NCBI GenBank assembly: GCA_029216955.1
Contig: JANAVB010044018.1
Coordinates: forward strand, 1,838,359 to 1,902,358
DNA from: Iris pallida
Taxonomy: Eukaryota; Streptophyta; Magnoliopsida; Asparagales; Iridaceae
DNA: 64,000 nucleotides
Direction: 5' to 3'
Shown here: piece by piece, positions 12,837-28,228 of the stretch
How the letters are laid out: each line of letters begins with the position of its first letter
Position numbering within the stretch: position 1 is the first letter of the stretch
The notes under the pieces: generated by a model
The model's database searches: none
What the model was told of the DNA's origin: nothing
The model's input: only the letters and a program-made list of their open reading frames with translations
Made by a program: the position numbers and the translations under genes

Positions 12837-13694
12837 GGCATAGATGTCATTGGATCCATCAATCTGCCCTCATTTCGAGGACATCGATTTATCTTAGCTA
12901 TGACCGATTACTTCTCAAAATGGGCAGAAGCTATTCTATTAGCAGAAGTCAAGACCAGCAATGTCATCAATTTCATCAAGCATCATGTGATCTATCGATT
13001 CGGTATTCCTCGGCGAATTATCTATGAAAATGGACCTCAATTCATCAATCAAACATTCCCTCGATACTGTGATGACAATCGAATCAATAATGCTGCTTCA
13101 ACGGCTTGTAATCCTGTAGCTAACGATTTAGCTGAAGAATTCAACAAAACAATCATCAAGCTTCTCAAGAAGTTCATTTCTACTAATAAACGAAACTGGA
13201 GCAAAAAGCATGGAGAATGTCTATGGGCCTACCATACTACCATAGGCACTCTGATTGGCTGTACACCTTTCTCTTTGGTGTATGGATGTGAAGCTGTCTT
13301 GTTATTGGAAATTCAAATTCCATCTTTAAGGATAGATATCGCCAACGAACTCACAGTTGAAAATAATAATGGTCTTCGACTTCAGGAGCATGAAGCACTA
13401 GACGAGAAGCGACTACTAGCTCAGCAACACATTGAGTTATACCAAGCCCGTATCTCGAAAGCCTTCAACCATAAAGTCAAAATACGATCGTTTCAAAAAG
13501 GTGAATTGATCCTTACTGTCAAACATCCTATGACTATTACACACTTGAGCAAGGACAAATTCGAGCCAAATTGGGAAGGTCCCTACGTCATAAGTAAAGT
13601 TTTCCCTAATGGAGCTTATTAGCTGGCCGGGATGGACGGCCGAATTGCTACGATGCCCATCAATGGCAAATTTTTGAAGAAATATCATGTTTGA
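12837..13694 (+). pseudogene. int: Tat-type Ty3 integrase, C-terminal part
   Basis: Integrase inserts retroelement cDNA into chromosomes. The frame opens exactly at the E2 LTR end. It carries IDVIGS (first catalytic Asp), ITDYFSKWAEA-like text, RFGIPRRII, YENGPQF, a NDLAEEFNKTI glutamate, LVYGCEAVLLLEIQ, and the terminal PINGKFLKKYHV. These are hallmarks of the Tat (Ogre/Retand/Grande) lineage. Damage: the second catalytic Asp, normally in a DNG motif, is Glu (ENG), and TAG at 13620-13622 interrupts the C-terminus (CAG to TAG is one step). Everything upstream was lost at the left E2 junction. No chromodomain is seen, as expected for Tat. Confidence 0.85.
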
Positions 13695-14329
13695 AAATTT
13701 GTACCATATTTTCTAACAAATATTGCACATATCCCAAATCTTCGAGTTATTATCTTTTATTTACTCATTCGTGAATAAAACCACATATAATTAATCCACA
13801 AAAATCCCCAGTAGAGTCTACCTAGATCTTATGATACATCCTCAAAAGATTAACCCATAACATCTACTACATCATCGCAAGCATCATCTTTTGAAACCTA
13901 GCCATTTTAAAAGATATCATATTCTTGAGCCCAGTTGGCCCAAGGATACTCAATAGATATACGAATTCACGTCCATATTACCTCTGAATTCTAATATCTA
14001 CATTCTACGACTTGGCACGTCCATATTAACTCTGATAATGTCATCCCAAAATTAACATGTCAAAATTATATTCTGTCACATCCACGTTACCTCTGAACAG
14101 ATATAACGAGTGTTGTTACTTTCAAAAAATATGTCACATTCAGTACCTCTAAATATATTTCTTATTCCCACCTATTACTTGTGTCTTAAACAAATACATA
14201 ATCAGTAATAGAGTCATGAAAAGATCATCTCATTATCATGCAAACACAAAAAAACCCATTACATTTATGAAAAAATGTTCAAAAAAGAGTTGCTACATTC
14301 ATTCTTAAAACTTCATTTTGGAGGCTAAG
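13695..14329. other. Non-coding spacer downstream of Tat integrase
   Basis: AT-rich, with repeated GTCCATATTACCTCTGA-like phrases near 13970, 14020 and 14085. No coding signal. Tat elements often have a long region here between integrase and the 3' LTR. Confidence 0.4.
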
Positions 14330-16142
14330 TGCTAAGGTCGGAGATCATCTTCTTTAAAGACTCAGCCAGCTTTACCCTGGTGGCAATTACTCTTGCCCTA
14401 GCTAAGTCCCTCCTGGATTCTAGAAGCAAAGGTTGCATTGATGTAACTTGATGCTCTATCTCTGCACTCTAAAATTGGAGAAAATCATTTCGTTGCCTAA
14501 TTAAATTATTTAGACGGCTTGAGGCAAATTGAGATAATTCAAGCACTTTTTCTTGATGCTTTTTAGCTGTTATGACCTATGCACGAATTTTGGCCATTTC
14601 AGCCTCTAGCGCTTGAATGCGAGCCTGACCCTCAGTTGATTCTTTTTCTTTCTTCACCGATTCAGTCTTGTAAAGCTCAATGGAAGAGGTAACCTCAGCA
14701 ATATTTGATTATATCTCTATATATTGTATTGAGAAGACAACCACAAATTGTCTAGTGTAACATGTCGTTCTTCATAATCACGAGCTGTAGCCTTGCGTTC
14801 CGCATCTACCAGTCTTTGTATATTTTTCTCTTGTCTGTTCATGATAAGATTGAATAGGCTCCTTGAGCTCCTCACGATCTACTCTAAGTAATTGGCCCTT
14901 TCAATGTCACAAAGACTACGTATGGCCTCAATCGAAAAAGACGAAGTTTTCTTTACAAAATCATAAGGATGATTCTTCTCTATGGCCATTTGAACAAGAG
15001 TGCTCAAGGAAGTGAAGAAGGCACTTGTATAAGTTTCGACGATGCTACTTATCATCGTCGATACACCAGGTGTCACTACTTCAGTAGAAAGTCCGCTTTC
15101 CATAAAAATTGGAGGAACAACAGCTTATGCACCAGAAGATTTTGATGCAGGCATCCCTGAGGAGCTTTCCTCTATGGCATGAGTCCCAACGTCCAAAAGA
15201 GCCATAGTAGAGCTGAGGATGAAAGCAGTAGAAATTAACGGGACTTCAGTGATCGTCTCCACATGACCTGCTGCAGTTTAAAATAGAAATCATTATATCA
15301 TACAACATCAAATAAAGAAACAAGGGTAAATAAAGTCAAAAATTTACCTAGGCCCGGTGGCATGTATAGAGTCTCACGGGCTGTGGTATCTCGTTTTGTA
15401 ACGAGTCTTACCATCGTAGAAGCAGATATAGCCTCCTGGCTGTTTCCTCCATCCGAGCTACCCGACATAAAACGGCTGCTTCCAGCCCCTGACTCAGTTC
15501 GGCCTCATGGGGCTACCACCTCTACCCCTTCTGTTTCAAAAACTTGGTCAGTAGGGGTTTGGATTCCCTCAATATCAATATCGGGGTTTTCATAACCCCC
15601 AATACCTTCGAGATTCTCAGCAAGGTATTCATCACCTTCTTCATCATCATTGGGGCTTTCATTGCCCCCTGCTTCAGCATCAGATTTCTCATCGCCTTGC
15701 GGTTCATCGAGATTCTGATCATCATTATTATGGCTTCGGTCACCTTCAACTTCAACAAGGAGCTCTTTACCATCAACAGCAATCTGGCCATCCTTGGCCC
15801 CCAAATCTCGGGCCTCTTGAGCCACTTCAAGATCGGAGGCCGCATCAATAGGGTCCTCCTCAATTGGTTCATCTCCAAAGTCGTTATCCTGCAATGCTTT
15901 TATCATCTCCTCATCCTCTCGGGATGGAACCTCATCCAGGATAGGAGCAACAGGAGATTGAATTATCGAAGGAGTTGGGATGTTCGGGATATCGTCTTTG
16001 AAGTAAGTGTTTCTTTGGAGATTGTGACCTTTGAAACGTTATCAGTGGCCGGTGGCAATATTAATCCCGTTGAAGCAAACGCCTCTGATGTCGTTGTAGA
16101 CAAAGGAATGTGAACCCTACGACTACTGGTTCTGAAATAGCA
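14330..16142 (-). pseudogene. Antisense extra ORF of the Tat element, PMD-family C-terminal half
   Basis: Read on the minus strand: an open stretch from about 16100 to 15348 with a very acidic, low-complexity part (15505-15906); a 77-bp intron-like segment (15271-15347, CCTAG|GTAAAT to CTGCAG|CAGG, phase 1); then a second exon to about 14880 (VEMAIEKNHPYDFVKK-like helix region); then a frame-shifted coiled-coil part to about 14330. The second exon resembles PMD copy A at 2950-3130 (VERGTPFTLARR against IEKNHPYDFVKK). Single stops occur just after 15505 and near 15130. Tat elements are known for extra ORFs after integrase, often antisense, which fits this position and strand. The N-terminal PMD half is missing, cut by the E4 LTR at 16143. 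Confidence 0.55.
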
Positions 16143-17289
16143 TGTAACGCCCCAGTCACAAAATACTTAGGACAAAGTACGTAGATATGACAGTTGTATA
16201 CGTACGAGTATACTCCAATATGTGGAATCCTCGTATGTATACATAAGATGTAAAATACAGTAAACCATGGTAACTAAATCTCATCCACAAAATCAAAAAA
16301 ATAATGATATAAATCAAGTCATGAATTATTATTTTGTACAAGACGTTGGGCGGAGACAAATCCACTACCAACCAATTTTATAAGAAGGAATACATAATGA
16401 TGAAAGGAATTGTCGAGCGAAGCAAAGGAGAACCAAGAGCAATCATCCTCGAAGAAATAGAGTAGATCATGGCCATGGGCTAGAGCACCTACGAATAGAC
16501 ATGAAAGCACACACCTAGAGAGATCACCAGGTCCTCAGAGGGACGTAACAAGATACATAAAGAACATGTCATATAATCTGTGATAATATAATTAAAAGGA
16601 AAGGTGCATGCAATAGGGACCCTAACCGTTCTACTGTGAATATGCAGTTTGAGATACAATCCTTCAACGCATGAACCCTGGCTCTAGACGGGATCGGCAT
16701 AGTTCCTGAATAGGGCACCAGGGGCCTACGTCCGTAACGTTCGAAGATCGTCAGAGGGCATCATGTGCAAGGGGGTACGTCCATAATGCTTTGGAAAATG
16801 TTAGAGGGCACCTTGAGCCAACGTCTCCGGTAGAGCACACAGGTAATCAAGGAAGTACAAAAGAAGCCCATACATCAGGTATTGTTCTTCCCACCTAATG
16901 CCTAGTATCGTCGTCTCCATGACTAATATGAACCTCTAGTAACTGCCAAGTCTATTAACATGCAATTCTATTGGCAGTTACTCCTATCCGTCGCATACCC
17001 AGACGTATCGGTGGCCAGCCAACTACGCGAGTACGTGTCCTACATGTGACTCACAACATATGATAAAGCATGTGTAAAGGCCGTATGAGATATACCAATA
17101 CCTCATCATCAATGGGTGGTCACTAGGCTAAGTCAATACAAGAAAATAGAACGAAAGCAAGTAAAACGACCGATACAGTCGCTTGCACCCAAGTGTGACT
17201 TGGACGCACAGTGATATAATAATAACAATAGATAGGTAATGCTAAATATAAATAACTGAAAATAAGATAGAGTAAATCATGAGTAAGGT

Positions 17290-17305
17290 GGCAAGGTATC
17301 TCGCC
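17290..17305 (-). other. Conserved LTR hairpin (E4)
   Basis: GGCAAG-GTAT-CTCGCC, one mismatch in the stem, at the position equivalent to 5281-5296. Confidence 0.6.
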
Positions 17306-19263
17306 TGGTGGTACGGAAGTGGCAAATCCAACAGTCAGGTACGTTAGCAATAAAACTCAAAATCCACGAACGACTCCGGATACTGAAACAAACATCAAAA
17401 AAGTTCTTACTGTAAAAGATATGTCTACGAAACGCCCGTCCTAAAGTCCAATTCTGGACACACGGGCAAAATCGTAATTTCGGGTTAAAACGATATCCAC
17501 TGTTGGACCCGTTTTGCACCGAAATGTGAGCTAGTATCTATGGTCTCTAAAGTTGTCAAACTACATATCTATCGGTCCGGTTTGAGGAGACGAACCCAAC
17601 CGTATGTCCAAAGTTAGATTTCGATGGGCTGTGCACAATTTTGCCCGTTGGATCGGGTCACAGGCCCGCTAAATAGGCGTTCCGGACGACCTTCTCAGAA
17701 TAGGACCAAACTTGGCACACAGGACCAGAACTTTGAGACTGTCCTATTGTTGCAAGTTTTGTTTCGATTTGACGAACGTGTACAAAGAAATTAGGAAATA
17801 TTTAAAGAGGTCGATACGGTAAATTTTGACAGATATGTATCAAATTCGTCGTGCACATGAAACCAATTTGAATTCCGTCAAAGCCCTCACGTCCGCAAAA
17901 TAGATACGCACCTTTTGCTTCTTTCAGTTTGCGACCATGTCACCCGGTTTGTCGGGGCATACGGCGTATCGAAACATTTTTTTCTAAAAATCTATAGTTT
18001 TGAAATGAGTCTTTCGGTTAATTTGGGATGCCGATTTATCGACATTCAGTTGATAAAATCAAATTCTGTAAGATTTTTTGCGTAGCCCTATAGGTTGGGT
18101 GCAACTGTCTTCAATTTATTTTGGATAAATTATAGTGAACTAGTCAGAATCGATCTTCTAAAATAGGGGTTTTACTACAAGAAAACATGATTTCTGTGAC
18201 ATGTAAAGTTGTCACAGAAATTATGAAAGTCGTCAGAACACATCTTCTGTGACGAGTACAGTGACGACTTTTTTTTGTAGCCTATACCTCCGTAGCTAAA
18301 AGTATAGGTGACGACCAAAAGTCGTTGTCACAGAAAGTTCTCTATTGTGACAAGAATATGTTGTAAGTGATAGTAAACTTTCCGTGACAACAAAATTCAT
18401 AACTAAAAATATTATAAGTGGCGCACAATATTGTCACAAAATAGCTTTTTATTGTAACTAAAAATAAATAATTTTTTTTGACAAAAATAAAAATTATTTT
18501 CGTGACGACATTTGCTATCACAAAACAACTTTAGTAACACTTTTATTGTTGTCACAATAAATGTATATGTTTAGTGACAAGTACATGTCATCATTGTAAA
18601 CACTTGCAGTAACACATTTATTATTGTCACCATAGCCTACACTTTATATGTTTGATGGAAATCAATTGTCACGAGTATTTTTTTGTCATTGTCATTATAC
18701 ATTAAAAACACAAGAACACAATGTAATATCACACAATTCTTGTCGAAGAGGGTATGCATGATTGTGCCATCTTCCAGGAACACCCTCATCGACTTTCCAA
18801 TGTAAACCAAAACTAACCTTCACAAATTCTAAAAAGCCTTTATATAGGCGACTAACTCTAAAGTAATTATAGACGACAATAACATGAAAAGTAATTATAA
18901 CAATTCTCAAAAAGTAATTATATTGCTCCACAAAATTCAGTACATATAACATGAAGAGAAGTAATATTGGTACTTATAAAATAAAGAGTATCCAAAGTAG
19001 CTGGTACATAAAACCTAGAGTAATCTATAAATATAAACTGATGATCAATTGCATATGCAGCTCCTGTCTTGGTGATGATCAATCTTTAATGACCTGTATA
19101 AATTAATAAAGAGATTGTTTAGAATATTACGTAAGCATATATGTATAAGAAAAAAATTGTCAATAATTTCTATAATAGAAGCAATGAGAATAGAGATCAT
19201 AGTTTGAATAACTTGCCTGAATAAAGTATCTATAAAGTATACAAACATGTCTAAATAACTTGC

Positions 19264-19613
19264 CTGTAGTAATCAGGATTAGGTATGAAGGTTTCAGTGT
19301 CAAGGAGACTATAGTTTCCACCAATCAATGTCTGTCTGCAATAGGCTTTTGTGTTGTACTTGGACGCTATTCCAAGTTGATCCATGTACCTGTGTGGCAT
19401 ATACAAGTCTAAACATTCAATATACTCTATGAAATTTCATAGTAACAATGAAGTCGAGGTTTAAAATTTACTTACAAGTACGAGAAAACATAAGAGAGGG
19501 AAAACTTACCAAATGCTATTTAGAAAAGTATTCGAGACGAGTGGGCTACCACTGTTGTAGGCTCCGCCAGCTTCACCAACACAAGCGGAAGACCACGGTC
19601 CATGTCTCTTTAT
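19264..19613 (-). pseudogene. Captured heparanase-like (GH79) exons in CACTA-1
   Basis: Minus-strand exon about 19613-19510 encodes RHGPWSSACVGEAGGAYNSG and runs to a GTAAG donor. After a 120-bp intron (19390-19509, ending CACAG) the second exon (19389-19264) encodes WYMDQLGIASKYNTKAYCRQ, then LIGGNYSLLDTETFIPNPDYY. The split Trp codon (TG|G) is restored exactly, so phase is preserved. I recognise the plant heparanase-like family (beta-glucuronidase-type GH79) from GGAYNSG, YLDQLG and GGNYGLL-type motifs. The second exon ends at CAG|GCAAGT, a GC-type donor. No further exons are recognisable between 18690 and 19260. Without catalytic residues in context this is a fragment, not a working enzyme. 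Confidence 0.75.
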
Positions 19614-20252
19614 TGTAAGTTCGAGATCTCTGAAAGCTTTTGCCAGTCAAAACAGGGCATTTTTGTCGTCAAGTCCGCCGTAGAGCTATCAAGTTTCAGG
19701 GGAACTCTGAAAGCTTTTGCTAGTCGAAACAGGGCATTTTTGTCGAACAAATGATGGCAGATTCCCGGTAAATTAACCCAGATTGCAGATAGAGAAGATT
19801 CGATAAGCGGATCAAAATCCATCGACCATCAGAAGAGTCGCATAGGAGATTTTGCCACCACCCACTTAAGGCGAGATCTCAGACGAAGGAAGTCCGCCTC
19901 GAGGCGGGGAATGATGAGAATATGCTTGTGATCCACCACGCCGATCCTACAGGGTCCGGCAAGCCCGAACCCCTCAAAAGCTTGGCGGATCGCTACAATC
20001 TGCGGACGCTTGTGGGAAAACTTCCCTATCAACGCCAGGGCGAGAGGATCCACCAGGAGGCGTTCATCCTCCTCCGTGAAGGAGACAGCCGGCTCTCCCC
20101 GAAATCGCTCGGAGGGGCGCTCTGGGAGCTTCACGGCCGGGAGAGAGGGGAAACCCTTCAGAGCTTGGGCGAAAGAACGAAGAAGAGGAGCGTCTGGGTC
20201 TGGAGGGGGAGGGGGGGCGGCCGGAACATCACCCCCGACCATTGGCCGATGA
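19614..20252 (-). pseudogene. DUF4283 / zinc-knuckle-type fragment in CACTA-1
   Basis: Minus-strand frame from about 20242 with a Pro-rich start, then FTEEDERLLVDPLALALIGKF, SHKRPQ, RQAFEGFGL and VDHKHILI, followed after a TGA (19829-19831, one step from CGA) by WVNLPGI and LFDKNALFRLAKAF. This is the DUF4283 plus linker pattern found in plant LINE ORF1 and related nuclear proteins. The end is scrambled: a roughly 35-bp piece (19633-19663) repeats 19708-19738 out of frame. It then runs into the heparanase exon in the same direction, which would make a fusion transcript. It could derive from a LINE or a host gene. Confidence 0.7.
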
Positions 20253-20935
20253 GAAACTCATATCCGCGTTGGAACGCTAGGGCCGGCTGGGGAGCAGCGA
20301 GCAAAAAAGTTATATATATTTATATATATATATATATAAATATTTGATGATTCTAAATTATGAGTGACCACATTAAGTGACGACCAATAAAAACATGGTC
20401 ACTAAATATTTTAATTGTGTGATGGACAATATCAGTTGTCACAGAAACAAATTATGAGTGACAACAAAATTTATTTGTCACAGAAATATCCCTTTCAGTG
20501 ACAAGTTTTACACTTGTCACAGATTACTTGTCACGGAAACTCGGATTTCTTGTAGTGTTTCAATTTCTGGACTGTTCTGTTTTGAACAAATTTTGTGCCA
20601 ATGTTGGTGTCAATCCCTCGGGAAATTTGGGCCATCTAAATTTGAATTATTTGAAGGGTTTAAGAGTCGTATAGATAGAGTGCGTACCAGAGAAAATGGA
20701 TTGGATTTTGATTGAGAATCGAGTCGCGAAGATGCCATCTCACAACTGCTGCTGCCGTTGCGCTTGGTACGATTGTGCACGGCGACCGTGGCCCTGGCCG
20801 CACCTGGCAGGCGGTGGGCGATGCTGAGGTGACGTACCGACCGCTAGGGGGTTGGGGTTTGGCGTGGCGAGAGTTGGCAGGGGTAGGTTTAGGGTTTTGA
20901 TCAATTTCTCCCCTCCCCCTCTTTGCTCTCGGTTT

Positions 20936-20937
20936 CC

Positions 20938-20971
<34 letters not shown>
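20936..20971 (-). repeat. (TA)n microsatellite over the E4 promoter region
   Basis: About 16 TA units directly upstream (minus strand) of a TATAAAGGGAAAC sequence and a CCCTAAAC motif. It probably replaced or expanded a TATA box. Confidence 0.5.
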
Positions 20972-20973
<2 letters not shown>

Positions 20974-21121
20974 AGGTGGTCGGGATACGCTACTATGTGC
21001 GGGGTAAGCTTGCTGGTTTGGATTTGGGCTTGCTCACAAACAATACAATATAAATATAATATAAGCCAATAAAAGTTCCTAAATTTTCTAAAGCGAAAAA
21101 AATATAAAATCTCTAAATTTA

Positions 21122-24302
<3,181 letters not shown>

Positions 24303-26870
24303 TTGAGTGCAGAGCAAATGTCGCAGAGGGTGAACTTTGATGAACTGAAAGCCGCTATCAAGGTCCAGATTAATGAAGGCCAACCCAAAATTCGTCAGAG
24401 GATGGTGGGTGACCAGAGCTTGTCTTTCCTCTTGGATCAGTTGAATGCGGGGAAGCTATATTTCGCTAAGGAAGAAGGGTTTCTAAAACTGTAGTTTTTG
24501 CCCTTCTATGCTTGACATCGAAAGTTGTTAAGATCAAAGAGGATTGACATTTTTCTTCTGACGAAACTCGCATGTACTTGCCTTTGATGGAGCCTCTATC
24601 TACCATTGTCTGCTTGCGTTGGTGGCGAGTTCCAAGAGGAATTATGTGAGGCTGACCAAGGAGCTAGCGAACGTCTAGATTGGTGTCGATCGGTTCTCTT
24701 CAAAGACGAAGAAGGTGTATGCAACTTTAGGGCCCCCATTCCTGGTCTGTCTATGGGTTTGCTACCCGGTGCCTCTATGAATGAAATATCTCCAACCGTT
24801 AGTCCATTTGTCATGGATACTGTTGAAAATAAGCTAGCAACAAAAGGATCTTACCTTCCTGGACAGCTTCGATTTGTTGGTTGGGCCCACTATAGACCTA
24901 TGTGGAAGGCTCTGTCAGGGTGGGCTCTGATGAAGTATGAGGCTGAGTTACTGGCAATCGACTTATTTTTGACGATCAGAGCCACTCAACGGGGATTGGA
25001 TATCAATATTGGTGCCTTCATTGCACTGGCAGAGTTGTACAATCGCTATACTGGTACGTTCTATATGCCAGGTGGTAAAATAGGGTTAACCCTCCATGAG
25101 ATGTATGAAGTATCTGTATTGCCTTGCAGTAAAAAGACCTCTGAGGAGTATACTCCTTCAAATGAAGAATTGCGATCGCTGTGAAGGGAGGACCTTGAAT
25201 TCCTTGCCGTGTATAAGGAACTGTTGTGCCATTTCTCCGTATGCAGGCTTCTTCCAATGAAGACAAGAAGACAAAGGGGCAGCTCCTAAGATTACTGCGT
25301 GGATGGCTTATCTTTTTTTTTCTTTCTCGGGTTCGCAGCGAGTCCATGTAAAAAAGCTGCAGACTCACCAACAGATTAAGACTCTAATTCGGAGTATGGA
25401 GAAGTCCGTAGCTGGGGACGAATGGGGTAGATGGTTAGTGGAAGACCTATCATATTTCCGTCAGGATGAGCAACCTCTTAATAAGGCCGTAATGGTCGCC
25501 TTTTTGATGCTCTGGTTGTGGTTGTGCGTTATCCCCGGGTGTTCAGGTTCGATCGACCGGATCAACCGTAACCTGATACTCCTAGCGGTGAAGTTGGCAT
25601 TTGGGCACAAGTTGGTCCTTAGCCTTGTGATGGTTTGTTGCTTCCAACGGGGTCTCTGCCTTTTCACCCAAAATGTTCTAGACTACAAGGGGACTAGAAA
25701 CTTCAATCGCGGGAAAATGCCTTACCACTTCCTGCTGGGGTGGTTCTTGCTACACCATCGCTCCTTAGTGTTCGCTGAAGAGGACGAAATCATTCGGGAA
25801 GGAGATTCCTTCTTGCGGTAATATGGGGCGATGACCTGGGTTTTCAAAGAGGGACCCTATTATAGGCAGGCTTTGGCCTCCTTGGATAATTACTCATTTT
25901 TCTTCGTAGTGCCCAATTTTTCTGAAGTAGATGCCGTTCTTGAACATGTTGATGTAAGGTTATGCACTCATATGCTCTTCCCTCAAACCAGACATTTGCT
26001 TCTCTTTGTAAGACCATCTCATTTGGTCTATCGGAGCAGGAATATCATTTTTTTGGAGCCTTACTTGTCAAGCAGCATTGCTAGGCAATTTGGGTATTGT
26101 CAGCTCTTACTAGAGAACCTAAATCTGTACCTTGGCTTCGAGGGGAATGTGCTGGATGGTATGTGGGCATATATTATTACTCCGCTATTAGTACTAATAC
26201 AGAGTTTGTGTTGCCCAGTGTTGAGTGTGAGCCGTCTATCATTTTTACATAGGCTACTTTTCATTGTCAGTCGATCGTACCCTCGGTTAGCTATAGCGTG
26301 GGGAGTAGCTTCATTGTGGGCACGAGACTAATGCCTTCTTCTTCACATCAACTTCCTGAATCCAATGTTGTTGTGGTAACGCCACCGCGAAAGAGATCTA
26401 CTTCTGGTCGGTTTTATTGGGATGATTCATGGCAACCGGCTCCGGATGTGAGCAGCCATCGGCGAGCTGGAAAGCGGTTGGCTGAAACGGTTCTATGGCG
26501 TGCCAAAAAGACTTTGAGGAAGATGATCAACTATAAAGAAGGAGCTCTGAAGGTAGTACAGACCCGAATGCTTTCTTTGGTTCCCGATCTTCTTTTCTTT
26601 TCCCTCATGTGTTGCGTTAGGTTGTATGAAAGCATCAGAAAAGAGAGTTCCTTTACCAGTTGGTATATTCTGTGGTTACGATCGAAGAAGGATCCGAAGA
26701 AGTCGGGGCAGGAGCTTCATGGTTGCCATAATCGTCAGGGTTACCGGGGGATCATGATGGTTCTTATGGTGGGACACCTGGTTCCCCGTGTACGTCGGTT
26801 CATCCTGGGCCTTTGTATCTCTATTTTTCGGTTCTAGCTGAGGCTGCAGAGAATGCCGATAAAGGGATGG
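24303..26870 (+). pseudogene. Plant mobile domain-like gene, decayed (copy B)
   Basis: It resembles copy A. 24606-25184 carries MGLLPGASMNEI, KGSYLPGQL and AELYNRYTGTFYMPGGKIGL; 25303-25821 carries DRINRNLILLAVKLAF; 25831-26170 carries VRPSHLVYRSRN and ARQFGYCQLLL; 26298 onwards carries SSFIVGTRL, matching SFIAGTGL of copy A. It is damaged by a stop at 25182 (TGA), a 1-bp frameshift near 25280, a TAA at 25819 aligned with Gln in copy A, and another shift between 26170 and 26300. A short upstream frame (24303-24494) begins with Met in the same frame and may be the original N-terminus. The gene is cut on the right by E5. Function unknown; the family is linked to mobile elements. Confidence 0.6.
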
Positions 26871-27197
26871 TGTAACGCACTAGTCCCAAAATACGTAGTA
26901 CTATGTACCTGAATATGCCAGCCGAATAATAAATATATGTAAGTTGTAAATATAGTATAATCATGGCTAGGGATAATGATGCTCCTTATGGAGGGACACC
27001 TGGTTCCCCGTGTACGTCGGTTCATCCTGGGCCTTTGTATCTCTATTTCCTAGTTCTAGCTGAGGCTGCAGAGAATGCCGATGAAGGGATGATGTAACGT
27101 CCCAGTCCCAAAATTCGTAGGACTAGGTACGTAAATATGCTAGTCTTATAATAAACATATGTATGCTATAAATATAGTATAATTATGGCTAACGAAT
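26754..27197. repeat. 222-bp tandem duplication spanning the PMD/E5 boundary
   Basis: 26754-26975 and 26976-27197 are two diverged copies of the PMD tail (about 117 bp) plus the first 105 bp of the E5 LTR. LTR starts therefore appear at 26871 and 27093. Confidence 0.75.
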
Positions 27198-28212
27198 CTC
27201 ATCCACAGAATAAAAGATAAGATATTATAGAATCAAATATGAAATATCTTTGTACAAGCTGCTGGATGGAGGCAAATCTACTACAAACTTTGGACTAGAA
27301 AGAAGGAAATAATAAAATAAAGAATACGAGCAGCAAGTGGTATTCAAGAGCATGTCATCTTCGATAGGGAGAAGAAGATCACGATCTTTGCTGGAACTCC
27401 TGTAAAAAGTCAAAAGAAATACGCACTTGGAGAGATCACCAGGTCCTGAGAGGGACATAACAAGATACAAAAAAATATGCCATATAACTGAATATAAACT
27501 GCTCAAAATTAATTCCGATCATAACATGGTCCAATACTCCATCTGAATTAGTGTCCATTCCCCCAACCAAACAAGGACAGGAGATTGCACCCTAATCCGT
27601 GATGAAGTATCTTTCCATGCCATAAATCTGATGTAGTATTCGGACCACAACAATATTTAGTATTTTATCATTGAAGCAGTGAAGCACACCTACAACCAAA
27701 CAAGGACAAGGTGTGACATGCTGGTTCGCGACAAAATACTGTTCCAAGCCGCGACCAGGTATAAGTACACAAAGAAGAAGTACATATACCTAAACGGATA
27801 AGGTCGCCTAACTAGTCTATGCAAATGCAATATAAGAACAAACCTCCAACGTATGGGCACTCTGGCTATGTGGTATTGGCCTAGTCCCCTCTATGGGCAC
27901 TAGGGGCCTACGTCCGCAACGTTCTTCGAACGTTAGAGGGAATCAGTAACAGTAGGGGGCTTCTCACACCGTATCTCCAGTGGAGCTTCAGGGTTACAGA
28001 AGGTAATGTGCATGGTAATGAAAATGAATAGAAATGATTACGTAATTCTAAATAGGAAATGATTACGTAATAGAAATGATTAATGATAAATGATTATGTA
28101 ATAGGAAATAGAACTAAATAGAAGAATTATGTATATAGGCACAATTGATTTTGCAGAAAATAAATAATGATAAATGCATGCAATATATGAGCTAAAGTAA
28201 ATAAACAACAAT

Positions 28213-28228
28213 GGTAAGGTATCTTGCC
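28213..28228 (-). other. Conserved LTR hairpin (E5 3' LTR)
   Basis: GGTAAG-GTAT-CTTGCC, one stem change. Confidence 0.6.

Larger units (their letters stand above)
18173..20557. mobile_element. CACTA-1: non-autonomous CACTA transposon with captured genes
   Basis: Ends TACTACAAGAAAAC... and ...TTTCTTGTAGTG are inverted repeats of about 12 bp with further similarity beyond. It is flanked by TTT (18170-18172 and 20558-20560), the 3-bp duplication typical of CACTA elements. Subterminal regions (18190-18690 and 20355-20545) are packed with short TGTGACA/TGTCACAG motifs on both strands, the usual transposase-binding zone. No transposase is visible. The interior holds heparanase-like exons and a DUF4283 fragment. 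Confidence 0.85.

Noticed and set aside
20883..20900. Telomere-like CCCTAAAC motifs (also 4160 and 10193)
   Set aside because: Single copies near LTR TATA boxes; no tandem telomeric run.
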